From Methylobacterium persicinum (lineage in GTDB: Bacteria > Pseudomonadota > Alphaproteobacteria > Rhizobiales > Beijerinckiaceae), in contig NZ_BPQX01000023.1 in assembly GCF_022179525.1 (NCBI RefSeq), positions 40,067 to 104,066 on the forward strand: a stretch of 64,000 bases of DNA, in the 5' to 3' direction. The translations under genes and the position numbers were made by a program. Shown here piece by piece: positions 1 to 8,658 of the stretch (the first letter of the stretch is position 1; the number at the start of each line of letters is the position of its first letter). The notes below the pieces were generated by a model. The model worked only from the letters and a program-made list of their open reading frames with translations, was not told where the DNA came from and did not search any database.

Positions 1-546
1 CCCCGCCCAGCTCCCGCTCATGGCGGAGGGCGTCACATCGCCCCGCTGAAGGATCGTCAGGGCATCGAGCAGTTCGTCACGGAACAGCATTCCGCGATGC
101 CCCGAAACGGCGAGGGAGGCCAGGGCGCGGATCGTCGGCACCGTGCCGGGGCTGGCGCCGAAATCGGATTCGACCCCCCAGATCGCCAGGACGACGGATC
201 GGGGGACGCCGTAGCGCGCTTCGATGGCGCGGAGCGTCGCGGCGAGGGCCTGCCCCCGGGCGGTCCCGCGGGCGATCCGGGCCGGCGTGACGGCGCCGAC
301 CAGATAGTCCCAGACGGGGCGGCTGAACTCGCCCTGGCGGCGGGTCCGGGCGATGACCGCGGGGTCCGGCCCCTTCACATCCCGGAAGGCGCCGTCGAAC
401 GTCGCTTCCGAGACGCCCCGGGCCAGGGCATCGCGCTTGAGGCCAGCGACGAACTCGTTGAACGATGCATCTCCGCCCGGAGCTGAAATTGCCGGGCGGG
501 CGATGATGAAGACGAGGGTGGCAAGAGCCGCCGCGAGCCGTCGCAC
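1..546 (-). CDS. Lytic murein transglycosylase (MltB/SLT_2 type), C-terminus beyond window
   Basis: A GTG start at 546 opens a frame beginning VRRLAAALATLVFIIA, a plausible signal peptide, so the product should be periplasmic. It continues with FNEFVAGLKRDALARGVSE, typical of the N-terminal part of MltB-family lytic transglycosylases, which cleave peptidoglycan glycan strands to 1,6-anhydro-muropeptides. The segment WGVESDFGASPGTVPT carries the expected catalytic Glu (IWGVESDFG). The frame is open to the window edge, so roughly the C-terminal half is missing. The start lies 3 bases after the galE stop on the same strand, which suggests co-transcription with galE. The family call is firm; the exact subgroup is not. 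Confidence 0.85.
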   Translation of the reverse strand, partial: MRRLAAALATLVFIIARPAISAPGGDASFNEFVAGLKRDALARGVSEATFDGAFRDVKGPDPAVIARTRRQGEFSRPVWDYLVGAVTPARIARGTARGQALAATLRAIEARYGVPRSVVLAIWGVESDFGASPGTVPTIRALASLAVSGHRGMLFRDELLDALTILQRGDVTPSAMSGSWAG

Positions 547-549
547 GCC

Positions 550-1542
550 TCAGACCCGATTGCGTTTGGAAAGGTGATCCTCCCAGGCCAAGGCCTGAGT
601 CACGATGGTCTGCAGATCATCGTAGCGCGGGACCCAACCGAGATGCGCGCGGATCCGGTCGGCTCCGGCCACGATCCGGGCAGGGTCTCCCGGCCGGCGC
701 GGGCCGATCCGCACGGCGAAATCCTTGCCGGAGACGCGCTTCACCACCTCGACGACCTCAAGCACCGAATAGCCGCGGCCGTAGCCGCAATTCAGCACGA
801 GGCTTTCGCCGCCGCCGTGCAGGTGATCGAGGGCGAGGCGGTGCGCTTCGGCGAGATCGGTGACTTGGATGTAGTCCCGCAGGCAGGACCCGTCCGGGGT
901 CGGGTAATCCGTGCCGTAGACGTCGAGGCGGTCCCGGTGGCCGAGGGCCGCCTGGGTGGCCACCTTGATGAGATGGGTGGCGTTGGGCGTCGACTGGCCG
1001 GACCGGCCCTGCGGATCTGCGCCCGCGACGTTGAAGTAGCGCAGGATGACGTAGGTGAAGCCGAGGGCCGCCGCGGCGTCGGCGATCATCCATTCGCTCA
1101 TCAGCTTGGAACGGCCGTAGGGGTTGATGGGGTTCAGGGGAACCGTTTCCATCACCGGAACGGTTTCCGGCTCACCATAGACCGCCGCAGTCGAGGAGAA
1201 GATGACGTGTCGTACGCCGGCGCCCACCGCCGCCTCTATCAGTGCGCGGGTCTTTACAGTGTTGGCAAGATAATAGCCGAGGGGATCCGACACCGAATCG
1301 GGAACGACGATTTTGGCCGCGAAATGTGCGAGGGAGTCGATCCCGTGTTCGCGGACGGTGCGCGCTACGAGATCCTGGTCCGCGACGTCCCCGACAACGA
1401 GGTGCACGCCTTCCGGAACCGCCCAGTCGAAACCCGTGGAAAGGTCGTCCAGCACGACGACGTCCTTATGACCGGCATCGAGAAGTGCCAGCACCATGTG
1501 GCTGCCGATATACCCAGCACCACCCGTAACCAGGACTGCCAT
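550..1542 (-). CDS. galE: UDP-glucose 4-epimerase
   Basis: A 330-residue extended short-chain dehydrogenase that interconverts UDP-glucose and UDP-galactose in the cytoplasm. The N-terminus has the NAD-binding GGAGYIG (residues 7-13). The catalytic set is visible: SST at 116-118 and Y142-x3-K146 in YGRSK. Length is normal for GalE. A good ribosome site (GGAGGCGAG) stands before the ATG. It is divergent from galU, giving a UDP-sugar supply locus, and a periplasmic lytic transglycosylase gene follows almost without gap. Confidence 0.95.
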   Translation of the reverse strand: MAVLVTGGAGYIGSHMVLALLDAGHKDVVVLDDLSTGFDWAVPEGVHLVVGDVADQDLVARTVREHGIDSLAHFAAKIVVPDSVSDPLGYYLANTVKTRALIEAAVGAGVRHVIFSSTAAVYGEPETVPVMETVPLNPINPYGRSKLMSEWMIADAAAALGFTYVILRYFNVAGADPQGRSGQSTPNATHLIKVATQAALGHRDRLDVYGTDYPTPDGSCLRDYIQVTDLAEAHRLALDHLHGGGESLVLNCGYGRGYSVLEVVEVVKRVSGKDFAVRIGPRRPGDPARIVAGADRIRAHLGWVPRYDDLQTIVTQALAWEDHLSKRNRV

Positions 1543-1709
1543 CTCGCCTCCACTGCCCCGCTTGGGATTTCGCCCGACAGGTAACGTCCGACGATAGATT
1601 TACACCGGACTGCTTGTCAGTATCACGTCCCGGGCCTTGCGGCGGACGGCGCTGTCTGTCTCATCGTCCTGGGCATTGTTCAACTCCCTCGTTTCAAGGC
1701 CATCGCTCG

Positions 1710-2576
1710 ATGAAACCAATCCGCAAGGCCGTCCTCCCCGTCGCGGGTTTGGGCACGCGTTTCCTGCCGGCGACCAAGGCCGTACCGAAGGAGATGCTGA
1801 CCGTCGTGGATCGGCCGGTCGTCCAGCATGTGGTGGACGAGGCGCGGGAGGCCGGCATCGAGCATTTCATCTTCGTCACCGGCCGCGGCAAGGCGGTGAT
1901 CGAGGATCACTTCGACATCGCCTTCGAACTCGACCGCACCTTGGTCGAACGCGGCAAGCAGGCCGCCTACGACGAACTCAAGAAGGACCTCCCGCAGGCC
2001 GGTCAGACGAGTTTCACGCGCCAGCAGGCACCTCTCGGCCTCGGTCATGCGGTCTGGTGCGCCCGGGAGATCGTCGGCGACGAGCCCTTCGCGGTCCTTC
2101 TGCCGGACATGCTGAGCCGTGGATGCATGGCGCAGATGCTCGCCGCCTACGAGCGGCACGGCGGCAACGTTGTGGCCGTGGAGGAGGTCGCCCCCGAGGA
2201 GACCCATCAGTACGGCATCGTGAGTGTCGGCGAGACCTACGGCCAGACCTTCGAGATCACCGGCATGGTGGAGAAGCCGAAGCAGGGCACCGCTCCTTCG
2301 AACTACATCATCTCCGGCCGCTATATCCTCCAGCCCGAAATTTTCGGGATCCTCGAGCACGGCAAGAAGGGCGCAGGCGGTGAGATCCAGCTCACCGACG
2401 CCATGATCGACCTGATGGCGGAGCAGTCGTTCTACGGCATGCGCTACGAAGGGCGAACCTACGATACCGGTTCGAAGCTCGGCTTCCTCACGGCCAACGT
2501 GGCCTATGCCCTGGAGCGTCCGGACCTCGCTGGCCCGCTGAAGGCCGAGATCGCCAAGCTGCTGGCGGATCAGTGA
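1710..2576 (+). CDS. galU: UTP--glucose-1-phosphate uridylyltransferase
   Basis: A 288-residue nucleotidyltransferase that makes UDP-glucose from UTP and glucose-1-phosphate, feeding envelope polysaccharides and glycolipids. The N-terminus [18 protein letters not shown] is the classic GalU nucleotide-binding signature, and KEML and VEKPK follow in order. I chose the ATG at 1710 because homology begins there; the frame is open further upstream but that part does not look like protein. It is divergent from galE and followed by an sRNA gene with its own terminator. Confidence 0.95.
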   Translation: MKPIRKAVLPVAGLGTRFLPATKAVPKEMLTVVDRPVVQHVVDEAREAGIEHFIFVTGRGKAVIEDHFDIAFELDRTLVERGKQAAYDELKKDLPQAGQTSFTRQQAPLGLGHAVWCAREIVGDEPFAVLLPDMLSRGCMAQMLAAYERHGGNVVAVEEVAPEETHQYGIVSVGETYGQTFEITGMVEKPKQGTAPSNYIISGRYILQPEIFGILEHGKKGAGGEIQLTDAMIDLMAEQSFYGMRYEGRTYDTGSKLGFLTANVAYALERPDLAGPLKAEIAKLLADQ

Positions 2577-2671
2577 CGAGCCCCGCACCCCGGGGCAGGG
2601 AGGCATGCGCATCAAGCGGGGTCGGCAAACATTTTGACCCTTGCTTTTTGTGCGACGCACTTTAATTTGTG

Positions 2672-2766
2672 CATTGCAGGAACGCGATGGCGTCGCGATC
2701 CTGCTGCCCTTCTTGGGCGTTTCCTCCCTAGACTTCGGGCCACTCCTTCGGGGGTGGCCTTTTTTC
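2672..2766 (+). ncRNA. mmgR: mmgR / alpha-r8 (suhB-type) trans-acting small RNA
   Basis: The decamer TTTCCTCCCT at 2720-2729 matches the invariant element I recall for the alpha-r8/mmgR sRNA family of alphaproteobacteria. The expected fold is present: a 5' hairpin with arms at 2676-2681 and 2699-2704 (GCAGGA/TCCTGC) extended by CGCG/CGCG, a short GCCC/GGGC hairpin, the unpaired decamer, then a terminator hairpin. The 5' end is estimated. TTGACC at 2634 and TTTAAT at 2661 are possible promoter parts, but their spacing is poor. In Sinorhizobium MmgR limits polyhydroxybutyrate storage; the role here is inferred from that. Confidence 0.75.
2738..2766 (+). terminator. Rho-independent terminator of the mmgR-like RNA
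   Basis: Nine-base-pair stem (GGCCACTCC with GGGGTGGCC, one G-U) around a TTCG tetraloop closed by C-G, followed at once by a T run from 2760. A textbook intrinsic terminator on the plus strand. Confidence 0.9.
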
Positions 2767-2811
2767 TTTGCGCAGACACGATGACTGCGCGTAGTCGCCC
2801 CCGCCGACGGC

Positions 2812-3723
2812 CTATTCGGCGGCCATGCGAGGAGCCGGCATCTCACCCGGCCCGTTCGCCACCGCCGCGACGATGGCCGTGAGGCTTTCCATCAGCCTGG
2901 GAAAATCGGCCGTGAGGGCGAGGCTCGACTCGTTCATGTAGAGCGCCCGGTTCACCTCGATCTGCAGGGCGTGCCGCCCGAGACTGGGCTCGCCGTAATG
3001 CTCGGTGATGAAGCCCCCGGCATAGGGCTTGTTGCGGACGACCCGGAATCCATGCGCCTGGAACTGCGCTTCGAACGCATCGATCAGCATCGGCGCACAG
3101 GCCGTCCCATAGCGGTCCCCCAGGATCACATCGGCCTTTACGTCGTCGCGCCCGAGGCTCGTCGACGGCATGGAATGACAATCGATCAGGACGCACGAGC
3201 CATGCGCCTTTGCCGTGCGCTGGATCAGGCTTCGCAAGGTTCGGTGGTATGGCTTGTAGAGGGTCTCGATCCGCGCGACCGCCTCCGCGGCGGCGATCCG
3301 GCCCGGGTAGATTTCCTGCCCATCGGCCACGACCCGCGGCACCGTGCCGAGCCCCCCGGCGACGCGCATGGAGCGCGTGTTGGCATAGGGGGGAAGCCGG
3401 CCCTCGAACATGCGCGGGTCGAGTTCGTAGGGCTCCCGGTTCACATCCAGGAACGCGCGGGGAAAGTTCGCCCGGAGCAGCGGCGCGCCGAGGCGGACCA
3501 CCGGCGCGAAGAGGCGATCCACATGGGCGTCTTCCGAACGGCGAAGGCTCAGGCCATCGAGTCGCGATGCCGCGAGGAAGCTCGGCGGATAGACCGCCCC
3601 GGAATGTCCGGTGTTGAAGACGTAGGGAAGGGAGTGGCAAGCCGGCTCATCCACCTCGAAAGGCGGATCGAACAGGTTTGCAGGCCCTGCAGGCCCTTGG
3701 GGGTCGTTGGCGGAGATTGTCAT
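2812..3723 (-). CDS. N-formylglutamate amidohydrolase family protein
   Basis: A 303-residue protein of the N-formylglutamate amidohydrolase family, which releases formate and glutamate at the end of one histidine degradation route. Recognisable segments are FNTGHSGAVYP near the start, a DCHSMP metal-binding segment in the middle, and RNKPYAGGFITEHYG and LQIEVNRALYM towards the end. The start is the ATG at 3723; codons further upstream look non-coding. No other hut gene is in view. The pairing with divergent cpdR is one I associate with Hyphomicrobiales. Substrate is inferred from family only. Confidence 0.88.
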   Translation of the reverse strand: MTISANDPQGPAGPANLFDPPFEVDEPACHSLPYVFNTGHSGAVYPPSFLAASRLDGLSLRRSEDAHVDRLFAPVVRLGAPLLRANFPRAFLDVNREPYELDPRMFEGRLPPYANTRSMRVAGGLGTVPRVVADGQEIYPGRIAAAEAVARIETLYKPYHRTLRSLIQRTAKAHGSCVLIDCHSMPSTSLGRDDVKADVILGDRYGTACAPMLIDAFEAQFQAHGFRVVRNKPYAGGFITEHYGEPSLGRHALQIEVNRALYMNESSLALTADFPRLMESLTAIVAAVANGPGEMPAPRMAAE

Positions 3724-3867
3724 CGACGGCGTGGACGCTCCGATCGCGATCCCGTATCCCGGCTGCTGCACAGTCTGGGGCGGAGACCCGCCCCTGTCCA
3801 CTGGCTGGTGGGTGAAACGAGGCGACCCGTCCACTCGCGGCTTCGTCAATGCCGCCAGCCTTTTCGG

Positions 3868-3883
3868 TTACCCGTTATTTACC
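3868..3883 (+). promoter_or_regulatory. Candidate CtrA-binding site upstream of cpdR
   Basis: TTAC at 3868-3871, seven bases, then TTACC from 3879 approximates the alphaproteobacterial CtrA box TTAA-N7-TTAA(C). It lies about 55 bases before the cpdR start in the divergent promoter region. Each half has one mismatch, so it is only a candidate. Confidence 0.35.
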
Positions 3884-3936
3884 AAACCGTCCCTTTATGG
3901 GATCAACGCTTCGATTCGAGGGTCCGGAACCGTTCG

Positions 3937-4293
3937 ATGAAAATTCTGCTGGCGGAAGACGACAATGACATGCGCCGGTTCCTTGCGAAGGCGCTGCAGA
4001 ACGCAGGCTACGACGTGCTCTCGTTCGACAACGGTCTCTCGGCATACAACCGCCTGAGGGAAGAGCCGTTCGAGCTGCTTCTGACCGACATCGTGATGCC
4101 TGAGATGGACGGGATCGAGCTGGCCCGCCGGGCTACCGAGCTCGATCCGGACATCAAGGTGATGTTCATCACCGGTTTCGCGGCGGTGGCACTGAACCCC
4201 GATTCCAAGGCGCCGAAGGACGCGAAGGTTCTGTCGAAGCCGTTCCACCTTCGCGATCTCGTCAACGAGGTCGAGAAGCTTTTGGCGGCCTGA
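3937..4293 (+). CDS. cpdR: CpdR-type single-domain response regulator
   Basis: A 118-residue stand-alone receiver domain. The acidic pocket is EDD near the N-terminus, the phosphoacceptor is D51 in LLLTDIVMPEMDG, and the conserved lysine is K101 in VLSKPF. The whole protein, including FITGFAAVALNPDS and PFHLRDLVNEVEKLL, follows CpdR closely. In Caulobacter and rhizobia, unphosphorylated CpdR directs ClpXP to the cell pole and primes degradation of cell-cycle regulators such as CtrA; that role is transferred by homology. The ATG at 3937 fits the family start exactly. Confidence 0.93.
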   Translation: MKILLAEDDNDMRRFLAKALQNAGYDVLSFDNGLSAYNRLREEPFELLLTDIVMPEMDGIELARRATELDPDIKVMFITGFAAVALNPDSKAPKDAKVLSKPFHLRDLVNEVEKLLAA

Positions 4294-4395
4294 GGTCTTT
4301 CGGGATCGGGCGATGCCTGGCGTGACCGTGCTGCCATAGGCAACGTCCGCAGGAAGACCCTATATGGGGGATCTTCCGCGCGGGACGCAGCCGAC

Positions 4396-4665
4396 ATGCA
4401 GCCGGTGACGATCTATACGACATCCTGGTGCCCCTATTGCGCGGCGGCGAAAAGCCTGCTGTCGCAGAAGGGCGTCTCCTTCCAAGAGATCGACGTCGAG
4501 CGGGTGAGCGGCTCCCGGGCGACTATGGTCGAGCGGGCCGGCGGCCGTACCAGCGTTCCGCAGATCTTCATCGGAGACACCCATGTGGGTGGCTGCGACG
4601 ATTTGTACGCCCTCGACAAGTCCGGAAAACTCGATCCGCTTCTGAAGGCGTCCGCCGATGCCTGA
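4396..4665 (+). CDS. grxC: Glutaredoxin 3 (dithiol CPYC type)
   Basis: An 89-residue glutaredoxin with active site C12-P-Y-C15, the TSVPQIFIG cis-proline segment and GGCDDL glutathione-binding segment. It reduces protein and mixed disulfides with glutathione in the cytoplasm. Its last 8 bases overlap the next gene, an amidase of the Nit family, so the two are probably translated together. Confidence 0.93.
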   Translation: MQPVTIYTTSWCPYCAAAKSLLSQKGVSFQEIDVERVSGSRATMVERAGGRTSVPQIFIGDTHVGGCDDLYALDKSGKLDPLLKASADA

Positions 4666-5497
4666 GCAATTCGTCGCCGCCTGCGTGCAGATGCGCTCCG
4701 GGCGAGACCCGGCCGTCAACCGAGACGCTGCGGTGGCGGGTGTCCGCGAGGCGGCGTCCCGGGGGGCGCACTACGTGCAAACCCCTGAGATGACCTCCCT
4801 GGTGGAACGCAGCCGGGAAAGGCTTTTCGCGGTCGTCACGGACGAGGCGTCCGATCCGACCCTCTCGGCCCTCCGCCAGACGGCGAGTGAGTTAGGGGTG
4901 TGGGTTCAGATCGGCTCCATCGCCGTCCGGAACAGCGACAAGATCGCCAACCGCGCCTACCTGATCGGTCCGGACGGTGGCGTAGTCGCCTCGTACGACA
5001 AGCTGCACCTGTTCGATGTGGACCTCCCGAGCGGCGAAAGCTGGCGGGAATCCTCGACCTACACAGGGGGCGGTTGTGCCGTGGTGGCCGAGACCGCCCT
5101 CGCCGCCGTCGGCTTGACGATCTGCTACGATGTTCGCTTCGCTGCGCTTTATCGGGCGCTGGCCGAGGCCGGGGCCGTGATGCTAACCGCCCCTGCCTGC
5201 TTTACACGGCAGACGGGTGAAGCCCACTGGAGCGTTCTCCAGAGGGCACGGGCCATCGAGACCGGCTCGTTCATGGTGTCGGCGGCCCAGGGTGGCGTGC
5301 ACGAGGATGGCCGCGAAACCTACGGCCATTCCATGATCGTCGATCCGTGGGGTCGAGTGCTGGCGGAGGCGGGTACCGAGCCGGGTGTGATCCTCGCGGA
5401 GATCGACCTTTCGCTGGTGGCGGATGCGCGGGCGCGTATCCCGGCCTTGCGCCATGCCCGCCCCTTCACCGTCGAGCGTGTTGGCGACCGCTCCTGA
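4658..5497 (+). CDS. Carbon-nitrogen hydrolase (Nit1/Nit2 type amidase)
   Basis: A 279-residue nitrilase-superfamily protein with the catalytic triad visible: E44 (PEM), K115 (YDKLHLFDV) and C156 (ICYDVRF). The YDKLHLFDV and ICYDVRF segments are characteristic of the Nit1/Nit2 branch, whose best known members hydrolyse deaminated glutathione or omega-amides. The overlap with a glutaredoxin gene fits a glutathione-repair role, but that is inference. Cytoplasmic, with no signal peptide. Confidence 0.88.
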   Translation: MPEQFVAACVQMRSGRDPAVNRDAAVAGVREAASRGAHYVQTPEMTSLVERSRERLFAVVTDEASDPTLSALRQTASELGVWVQIGSIAVRNSDKIANRAYLIGPDGGVVASYDKLHLFDVDLPSGESWRESSTYTGGGCAVVAETALAAVGLTICYDVRFAALYRALAEAGAVMLTAPACFTRQTGEAHWSVLQRARAIETGSFMVSAAQGGVHEDGRETYGHSMIVDPWGRVLAEAGTEPGVILAEIDLSLVADARARIPALRHARPFTVERVGDRS

Positions 5498-5515
5498 ACT
5501 CCATTCGATTGGGCA

Positions 5516-5971
5516 ATGATCCGGTACAATCTGGTTTGCGAAGCCGCTCACAGCTTCGAATGTTGGTTTCCCTCGTCGGAGTCCTACGACACGCAGATCG
5601 CCCGTGGCTTGGTGAGCTGCCCGACCTGCGGGACCACGACCGTTTTTAAGGCGATGATGGCCCCCAGGGTGGCGCGGAAGGACAGGGTGCCGCCCCCGGC
5701 TACGTCCGGTCCTCTGCCCGAAAGACCCGTCACCCTGATCTCCGAGCCGGAGCGCACGTTGCGGGAGGCGATTAAGGCGCTCCATGCCCATGTGGCGGCC
5801 ACATCGGAGCATGTCGGCGCCCGGTTCGCCGAAGAGGCACGGAAGATCCATTACGGCGAGGCGGAAGGCCGTTCGATTCACGGACAAGCGAGCCTCGACG
5901 AGGCCCGCGCCCTGTTCGATGAGGGCATCGAGGTCGCCCCCCTGCCGTTTCTACCGGACGACCGAAATTAG
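5516..5971 (+). CDS. DUF1178 family protein
   Basis: A 151-residue protein with the DUF1178 N-terminus MIRYNLVCEAAHSFECWF and cysteines at 8, 16, 35 and 38 (CPTCG), arranged like a small zinc ribbon. The remainder is acidic, with a conserved-looking KIHYGEAEGRSIHGQAS. Family function is not known to me. It lies 18 bases after the amidase gene, so it is likely the third gene of the grxC operon, an arrangement I associate with Hyphomicrobiales. Confidence 0.85.
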   Translation: MIRYNLVCEAAHSFECWFPSSESYDTQIARGLVSCPTCGTTTVFKAMMAPRVARKDRVPPPATSGPLPERPVTLISEPERTLREAIKALHAHVAATSEHVGARFAEEARKIHYGEAEGRSIHGQASLDEARALFDEGIEVAPLPFLPDDRN

Positions 5972-6060
5972 CCTGCGTCCTACGATCCTGTGATTTTAGG
6001 ACCGGCGCCAGGGATGATTCCCTCAGACTCGAATCGGCCGAATCCCTCCATCAGCCCATT

Positions 6061-6154
6061 CCGTCATTGCGAGCAGGGTGAAGCAATCCAGGGAGCCGCT
6101 TCGATCTGAAGTGTTTCGCCGCCCTGGAGTGCTTCGCTGCGCTCGCAAGGACGG
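6061..6154 (+). repeat. Dispersed palindromic repeat (CCGTCATTGCGAGC...GCTCGCAAGGACGG)
   Basis: The outer arms 6061-6074 and 6141-6154 are nearly perfect inverted copies, with further pairing inside (GAAGCAATCCAGGG with CCCTGGAGTGCTTC). A second copy lies at 29721-29815 with the same arms and a different centre. This is the widespread GTCATTGCGAGC-type intergenic palindrome of alphaproteobacteria; it can fold as RNA in either direction. Confidence 0.85.
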
Positions 6155-6195
6155 CGAGAGTTTTCTTGTCGGATCGGATCTCGACGGACCTCGCT

Positions 6196-6690
6196 TTAAC
6201 GCCGCAACGCAACAGTTCCGGCGAGGGAGGCGAGGGCAAACGAAATTACGGCGCTCCACCCGGCAAGGGACACACCGACCACGCGAAAGGCCGCCACGGA
6301 GCAGTCGACGACGTGAGCGGACTTGAGCGCGTTCATGAAGTCCCCCACCGCCGCAGGGTTGGCGCCGGTGCCGCCCCCGCAATCCGTCGGTCCCGGCCAG
6401 AAGCCCCATTCGGCGCCCGCATGGTAGACGCCGACCCCCGCGCCATAGAGCAGGCCGATGGCGGCGAGGCCAAGGGCGAGGCGGGCGATCCGCTCGGGGG
6501 CGAACAGCGCCATCAGCCCAAGGGGGATCGCCGCATAGTAGGGAAGCCGCTCGATCAGGCACAGTTTGCACGGCACGTAGCCGTAGACGTACTGGAGCAC
6601 GAGGGCCGCACCGACCGTGAGGGCGGCGACGATGGCGACCCAGAGGGCGGCGGTCTTGATGCGGAGGGCGGCCTTCGTATCCAGCGTCAC
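6196..6690 (-). CDS. dsbB: Disulfide bond formation protein B
   Basis: A 164-residue inner-membrane protein with about four hydrophobic segments and the two DsbB cysteine pairs: C41/C44 in PCKLC and C104/C130 in the second periplasmic loop. It would reoxidise DsbA with quinone. The GTG start at 6690 overlaps the stop of the upstream YqaA-type gene in a GTGA junction, so translation is coupled. The stop is TAA at 6196. Confidence 0.88.
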   Translation of the reverse strand: MTLDTKAALRIKTAALWVAIVAALTVGAALVLQYVYGYVPCKLCLIERLPYYAAIPLGLMALFAPERIARLALGLAAIGLLYGAGVGVYHAGAEWGFWPGPTDCGGGTGANPAAVGDFMNALKSAHVVDCSVAAFRVVGVSLAGWSAVISFALASLAGTVALRR

Positions 6691-7271
6691 AGGATCACCT
6701 TGAACAGGATGAAGCCGAGGATGATCACCGCCACGGAGATGGCGGCGACAACGTTGAGATGCCTGTCGAGAACACCCCGGATCTGCACGCCGTAGCGGCC
6801 GAGCAGGGCAGCGAGAATGAAGAAGCGCGCGCCGCGGGTGATGATCGACAGCACCGTGAACCAGAACAGGCTGTAATGGGCAAAGCCGGAGGTAATGGTC
6901 ACCAGCTTGTACGGAATCGGCGTCAGGCCTTTCAACAAGATGACCCAGTGACCGTATTCCGCGTAACTGTGCTGGAACGCCTCTGCTGAATTCTGCAAGC
7001 CATAGAGCTTGATCAAGGTTTGCCCGATGGAGTCGAACAGCAGGGCGCCAATGGCGTAGCCCACGAGCCCGCCGATCACCGAGCACGTCGTCGCCACGGC
7101 AGCATAGAGCCAGACCTTGTCCGGTCGGCTAACGGCCATGGGCACCATCATGGCGTCCGGCGGCAGGGGAAAGAACGAACTTTCCGCGAAAGCCACCGCC
7201 CCGAGGGCGTAAGGCGCGGAGGGCCGGTCGCTCAGGGCCAGGATCCAGGCGTAGAGCCGGCGGAGCATCAA
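6687..7271 (-). CDS. DedA/YqaA-family membrane protein (VTT domain)
   Basis: A 194-residue integral membrane protein of the DedA/SNARE-associated family. Seen are ESSFFPLPPD near the N-terminus, a hydrophobic core, and KGLTPIPYKLVTITSG, the family reentrant-loop region with a conserved proline pair and basic residue. DedA proteins act in membrane homeostasis and lipid transport. It forms a two-gene unit with dsbB through a four-base overlap. Confidence 0.85.
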   Translation of the reverse strand: MMLRRLYAWILALSDRPSAPYALGAVAFAESSFFPLPPDAMMVPMAVSRPDKVWLYAAVATTCSVIGGLVGYAIGALLFDSIGQTLIKLYGLQNSAEAFQHSYAEYGHWVILLKGLTPIPYKLVTITSGFAHYSLFWFTVLSIITRGARFFILAALLGRYGVQIRGVLDRHLNVVAAISVAVIILGFILFKVIL

Positions 7272-7397
7272 ATCTTCCGGGGAGGAGGGGAGGGAGGTGG
7301 CGCCCCTTCAAGCACAGGCCACCGCCCAAGGCCAGAGAGGGGCTCCTTCAGAAAAGTCTTGGCCCGGCAGGCCTACCTGTGCCATGAGCCCCGGCGC

Positions 7398-7482
7398 GCG
7401 GGTATGGCGGAACTGGTAGACGCGGGCGACTCAAAATCGCCAGCCGCAAGGCGTGGGGGTTCGATTCCCTCTACCCGCACCA
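7398..7482 (+). tRNA. tRNA-Leu (anticodon CAA)
   Basis: An 85-base cloverleaf. The acceptor arm GCGGGTA pairs with TACCCGC, the D-arm region has GGCGGAACTGGTAGACGC, and the anticodon stem GGCGA/TCGCC holds a CTCAAAA loop with anticodon CAA at 7432-7434. A class II variable arm follows, then the T-arm GGGGGTTCGATTCCCT and a genomically encoded CCA. It reads UUG codons. Confidence 0.97.
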
Positions 7483-7612
7483 TCCTCAGATGGAATGACT
7501 GGCCTCGCGGCGCGTGGGGCGCACTCACGCAGATCCGGCTATCCAGACGCAGATCACACTGGATCGGTTCAGGGGTTCGCGGCGATAGCGCATCGCGACG
7601 TCGAGCCGATCG

Positions 7613-8155
7613 TCAGCCGCGATCCTCTGTGATGTCGCGGAACTCCATCTGAACGTTGCTGTAAAGACGCTTCAGCCACATCTGCGCTTCGGCCAGCTTG
7701 GCCCGGCTCAGCTCGGTTTCTTGTTCCGCCCGGCGTGCCCGGGCATCGGCCATCTTCGCCGCCAGTTCCGCGCGTTCCGCCCGGAGATGCGCGTCCCGCG
7801 CCGTAGATTCCGCGAGCCGCAAGCGGCGTTCGGTCTCTTCCAGGCGATGCCGGGTCGCGTCGATCATCGCCTGCGAATGCTGGACGACGTCCTGCGTGAA
7901 ACGCCGTGCCTGACGGATCCGGGCGCCGACGTCGCGGATCAGCTCGATCGCCGCCGGCCAGTTGGGCGGATTGCTATCGGGGCCCGAAGCGGGGCAATCC
8001 GGAAACAGCTGCACGACGCCGGGCCGTTCGCCGGCACTTTTCACAGGGGTGAGAAGCTGGCGCAAGGTCGGGCGCATGGCGTCGTCGGAGACGGGCTGGA
8101 CGGCCCCCTTCTGGCCCCCTTCGGCAACCGGACGCCCCTGTGCGCTTAGCGGCAT
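7613..8155 (-). CDS. Coiled-coil protein with shared C-terminal WL motif (paralogue A)
   Basis: A 180-residue protein of unknown function. The N-terminal 65 residues look disordered, then IELIRDVGARIR begins a long charged heptad-rich helix that ends in AEAQMWLKRLYSNV. The tail matches proteins starting at 8658, 11791 and 12443 (consensus A-E/D-x-W-L-x-R-L/V-x-D/S). The ATG overlaps the stop of the upstream paralogue by one base, so the two are an operon. No signal peptide or membrane segment is seen. A structural or scaffold role is plausible but unproven. Confidence 0.7.
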   Translation of the reverse strand: MPLSAQGRPVAEGGQKGAVQPVSDDAMRPTLRQLLTPVKSAGERPGVVQLFPDCPASGPDSNPPNWPAAIELIRDVGARIRQARRFTQDVVQHSQAMIDATRHRLEETERRLRLAESTARDAHLRAERAELAAKMADARARRAEQETELSRAKLAEAQMWLKRLYSNVQMEFRDITEDRG

Positions 8156-8658
8156 CAGCCTTGAACCTCGTCCGGAATCGAGAACTCATCCACGATCGTG
8201 TCGTGAACTTGCCGCAGCCATGCCTCGCAGGCGCGGGCTCGATCCTCGGCGATCCTGGCCCGCTCTTCAAGGGACCGGATCCGCTCCGCGGCGGCAGCTT
8301 CTGCCTGCGAGGCCTTCGCCTCGGCGGCACGGACCCGCTCTTCTGCGACGCCCATATCGGCACGGAATCGTTCGACCATCTTATCGAACTCGAGTTCGCG
8401 TTCGCGCGCCTGCGCTTCCACTTCCCGCACCCGGCTTGCGCTCAATCGAATTCTGTCGATCAGCATCGACCAATCGGAACCGGGCTCGCGCATCGTCGTC
8501 CTCGGCGAATCGTCGTCGATCGAAGATCCAAAGGCCTTGAGGATCGTCGCAATGCTGGCCGCCGGACGAGTCGCTAGAGGCGTAATCGTAGTATCGGCGT
8601 CAGAATACTTATTCCGCTCCTGTCGCAGCGCCATCTCGGAATTGATATGGGGAAGCAT
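8155..8658 (-). CDS. Coiled-coil protein with shared C-terminal WL motif (paralogue B)
   Basis: A 167-residue protein. Residues 1-60 are polar and probably flexible. From about residue 65 an almost uninterrupted charged helix runs (REVEAQARERELEF, ERIRSLEERARIAEDRA) to the shared ending CEAWLRQVHDTIVDEF. It is closest to the product at 11791, which ends WLSRLHDTIITSF. The start is uncertain: ATG at 8658 or at 8634 (MALRQERN). First gene of a two-gene unit with paralogue A. Function unknown. Confidence 0.7.
   Translation of the reverse strand: MLPHINSEMALRQERNKYSDADTTITPLATRPAASIATILKAFGSSIDDDSPRTTMREPGSDWSMLIDRIRLSASRVREVEAQARERELEFDKMVERFRADMGVAEERVRAAEAKASQAEAAAAERIRSLEERARIAEDRARACEAWLRQVHDTIVDEFSIPDEVQG

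Noticed and set aside
2971-3936. An upstream extension of the cpdR frame through the amidohydrolase gene
   Set aside because: It is antisense to a clear gene, and CpdR homology starts exactly at 3937.
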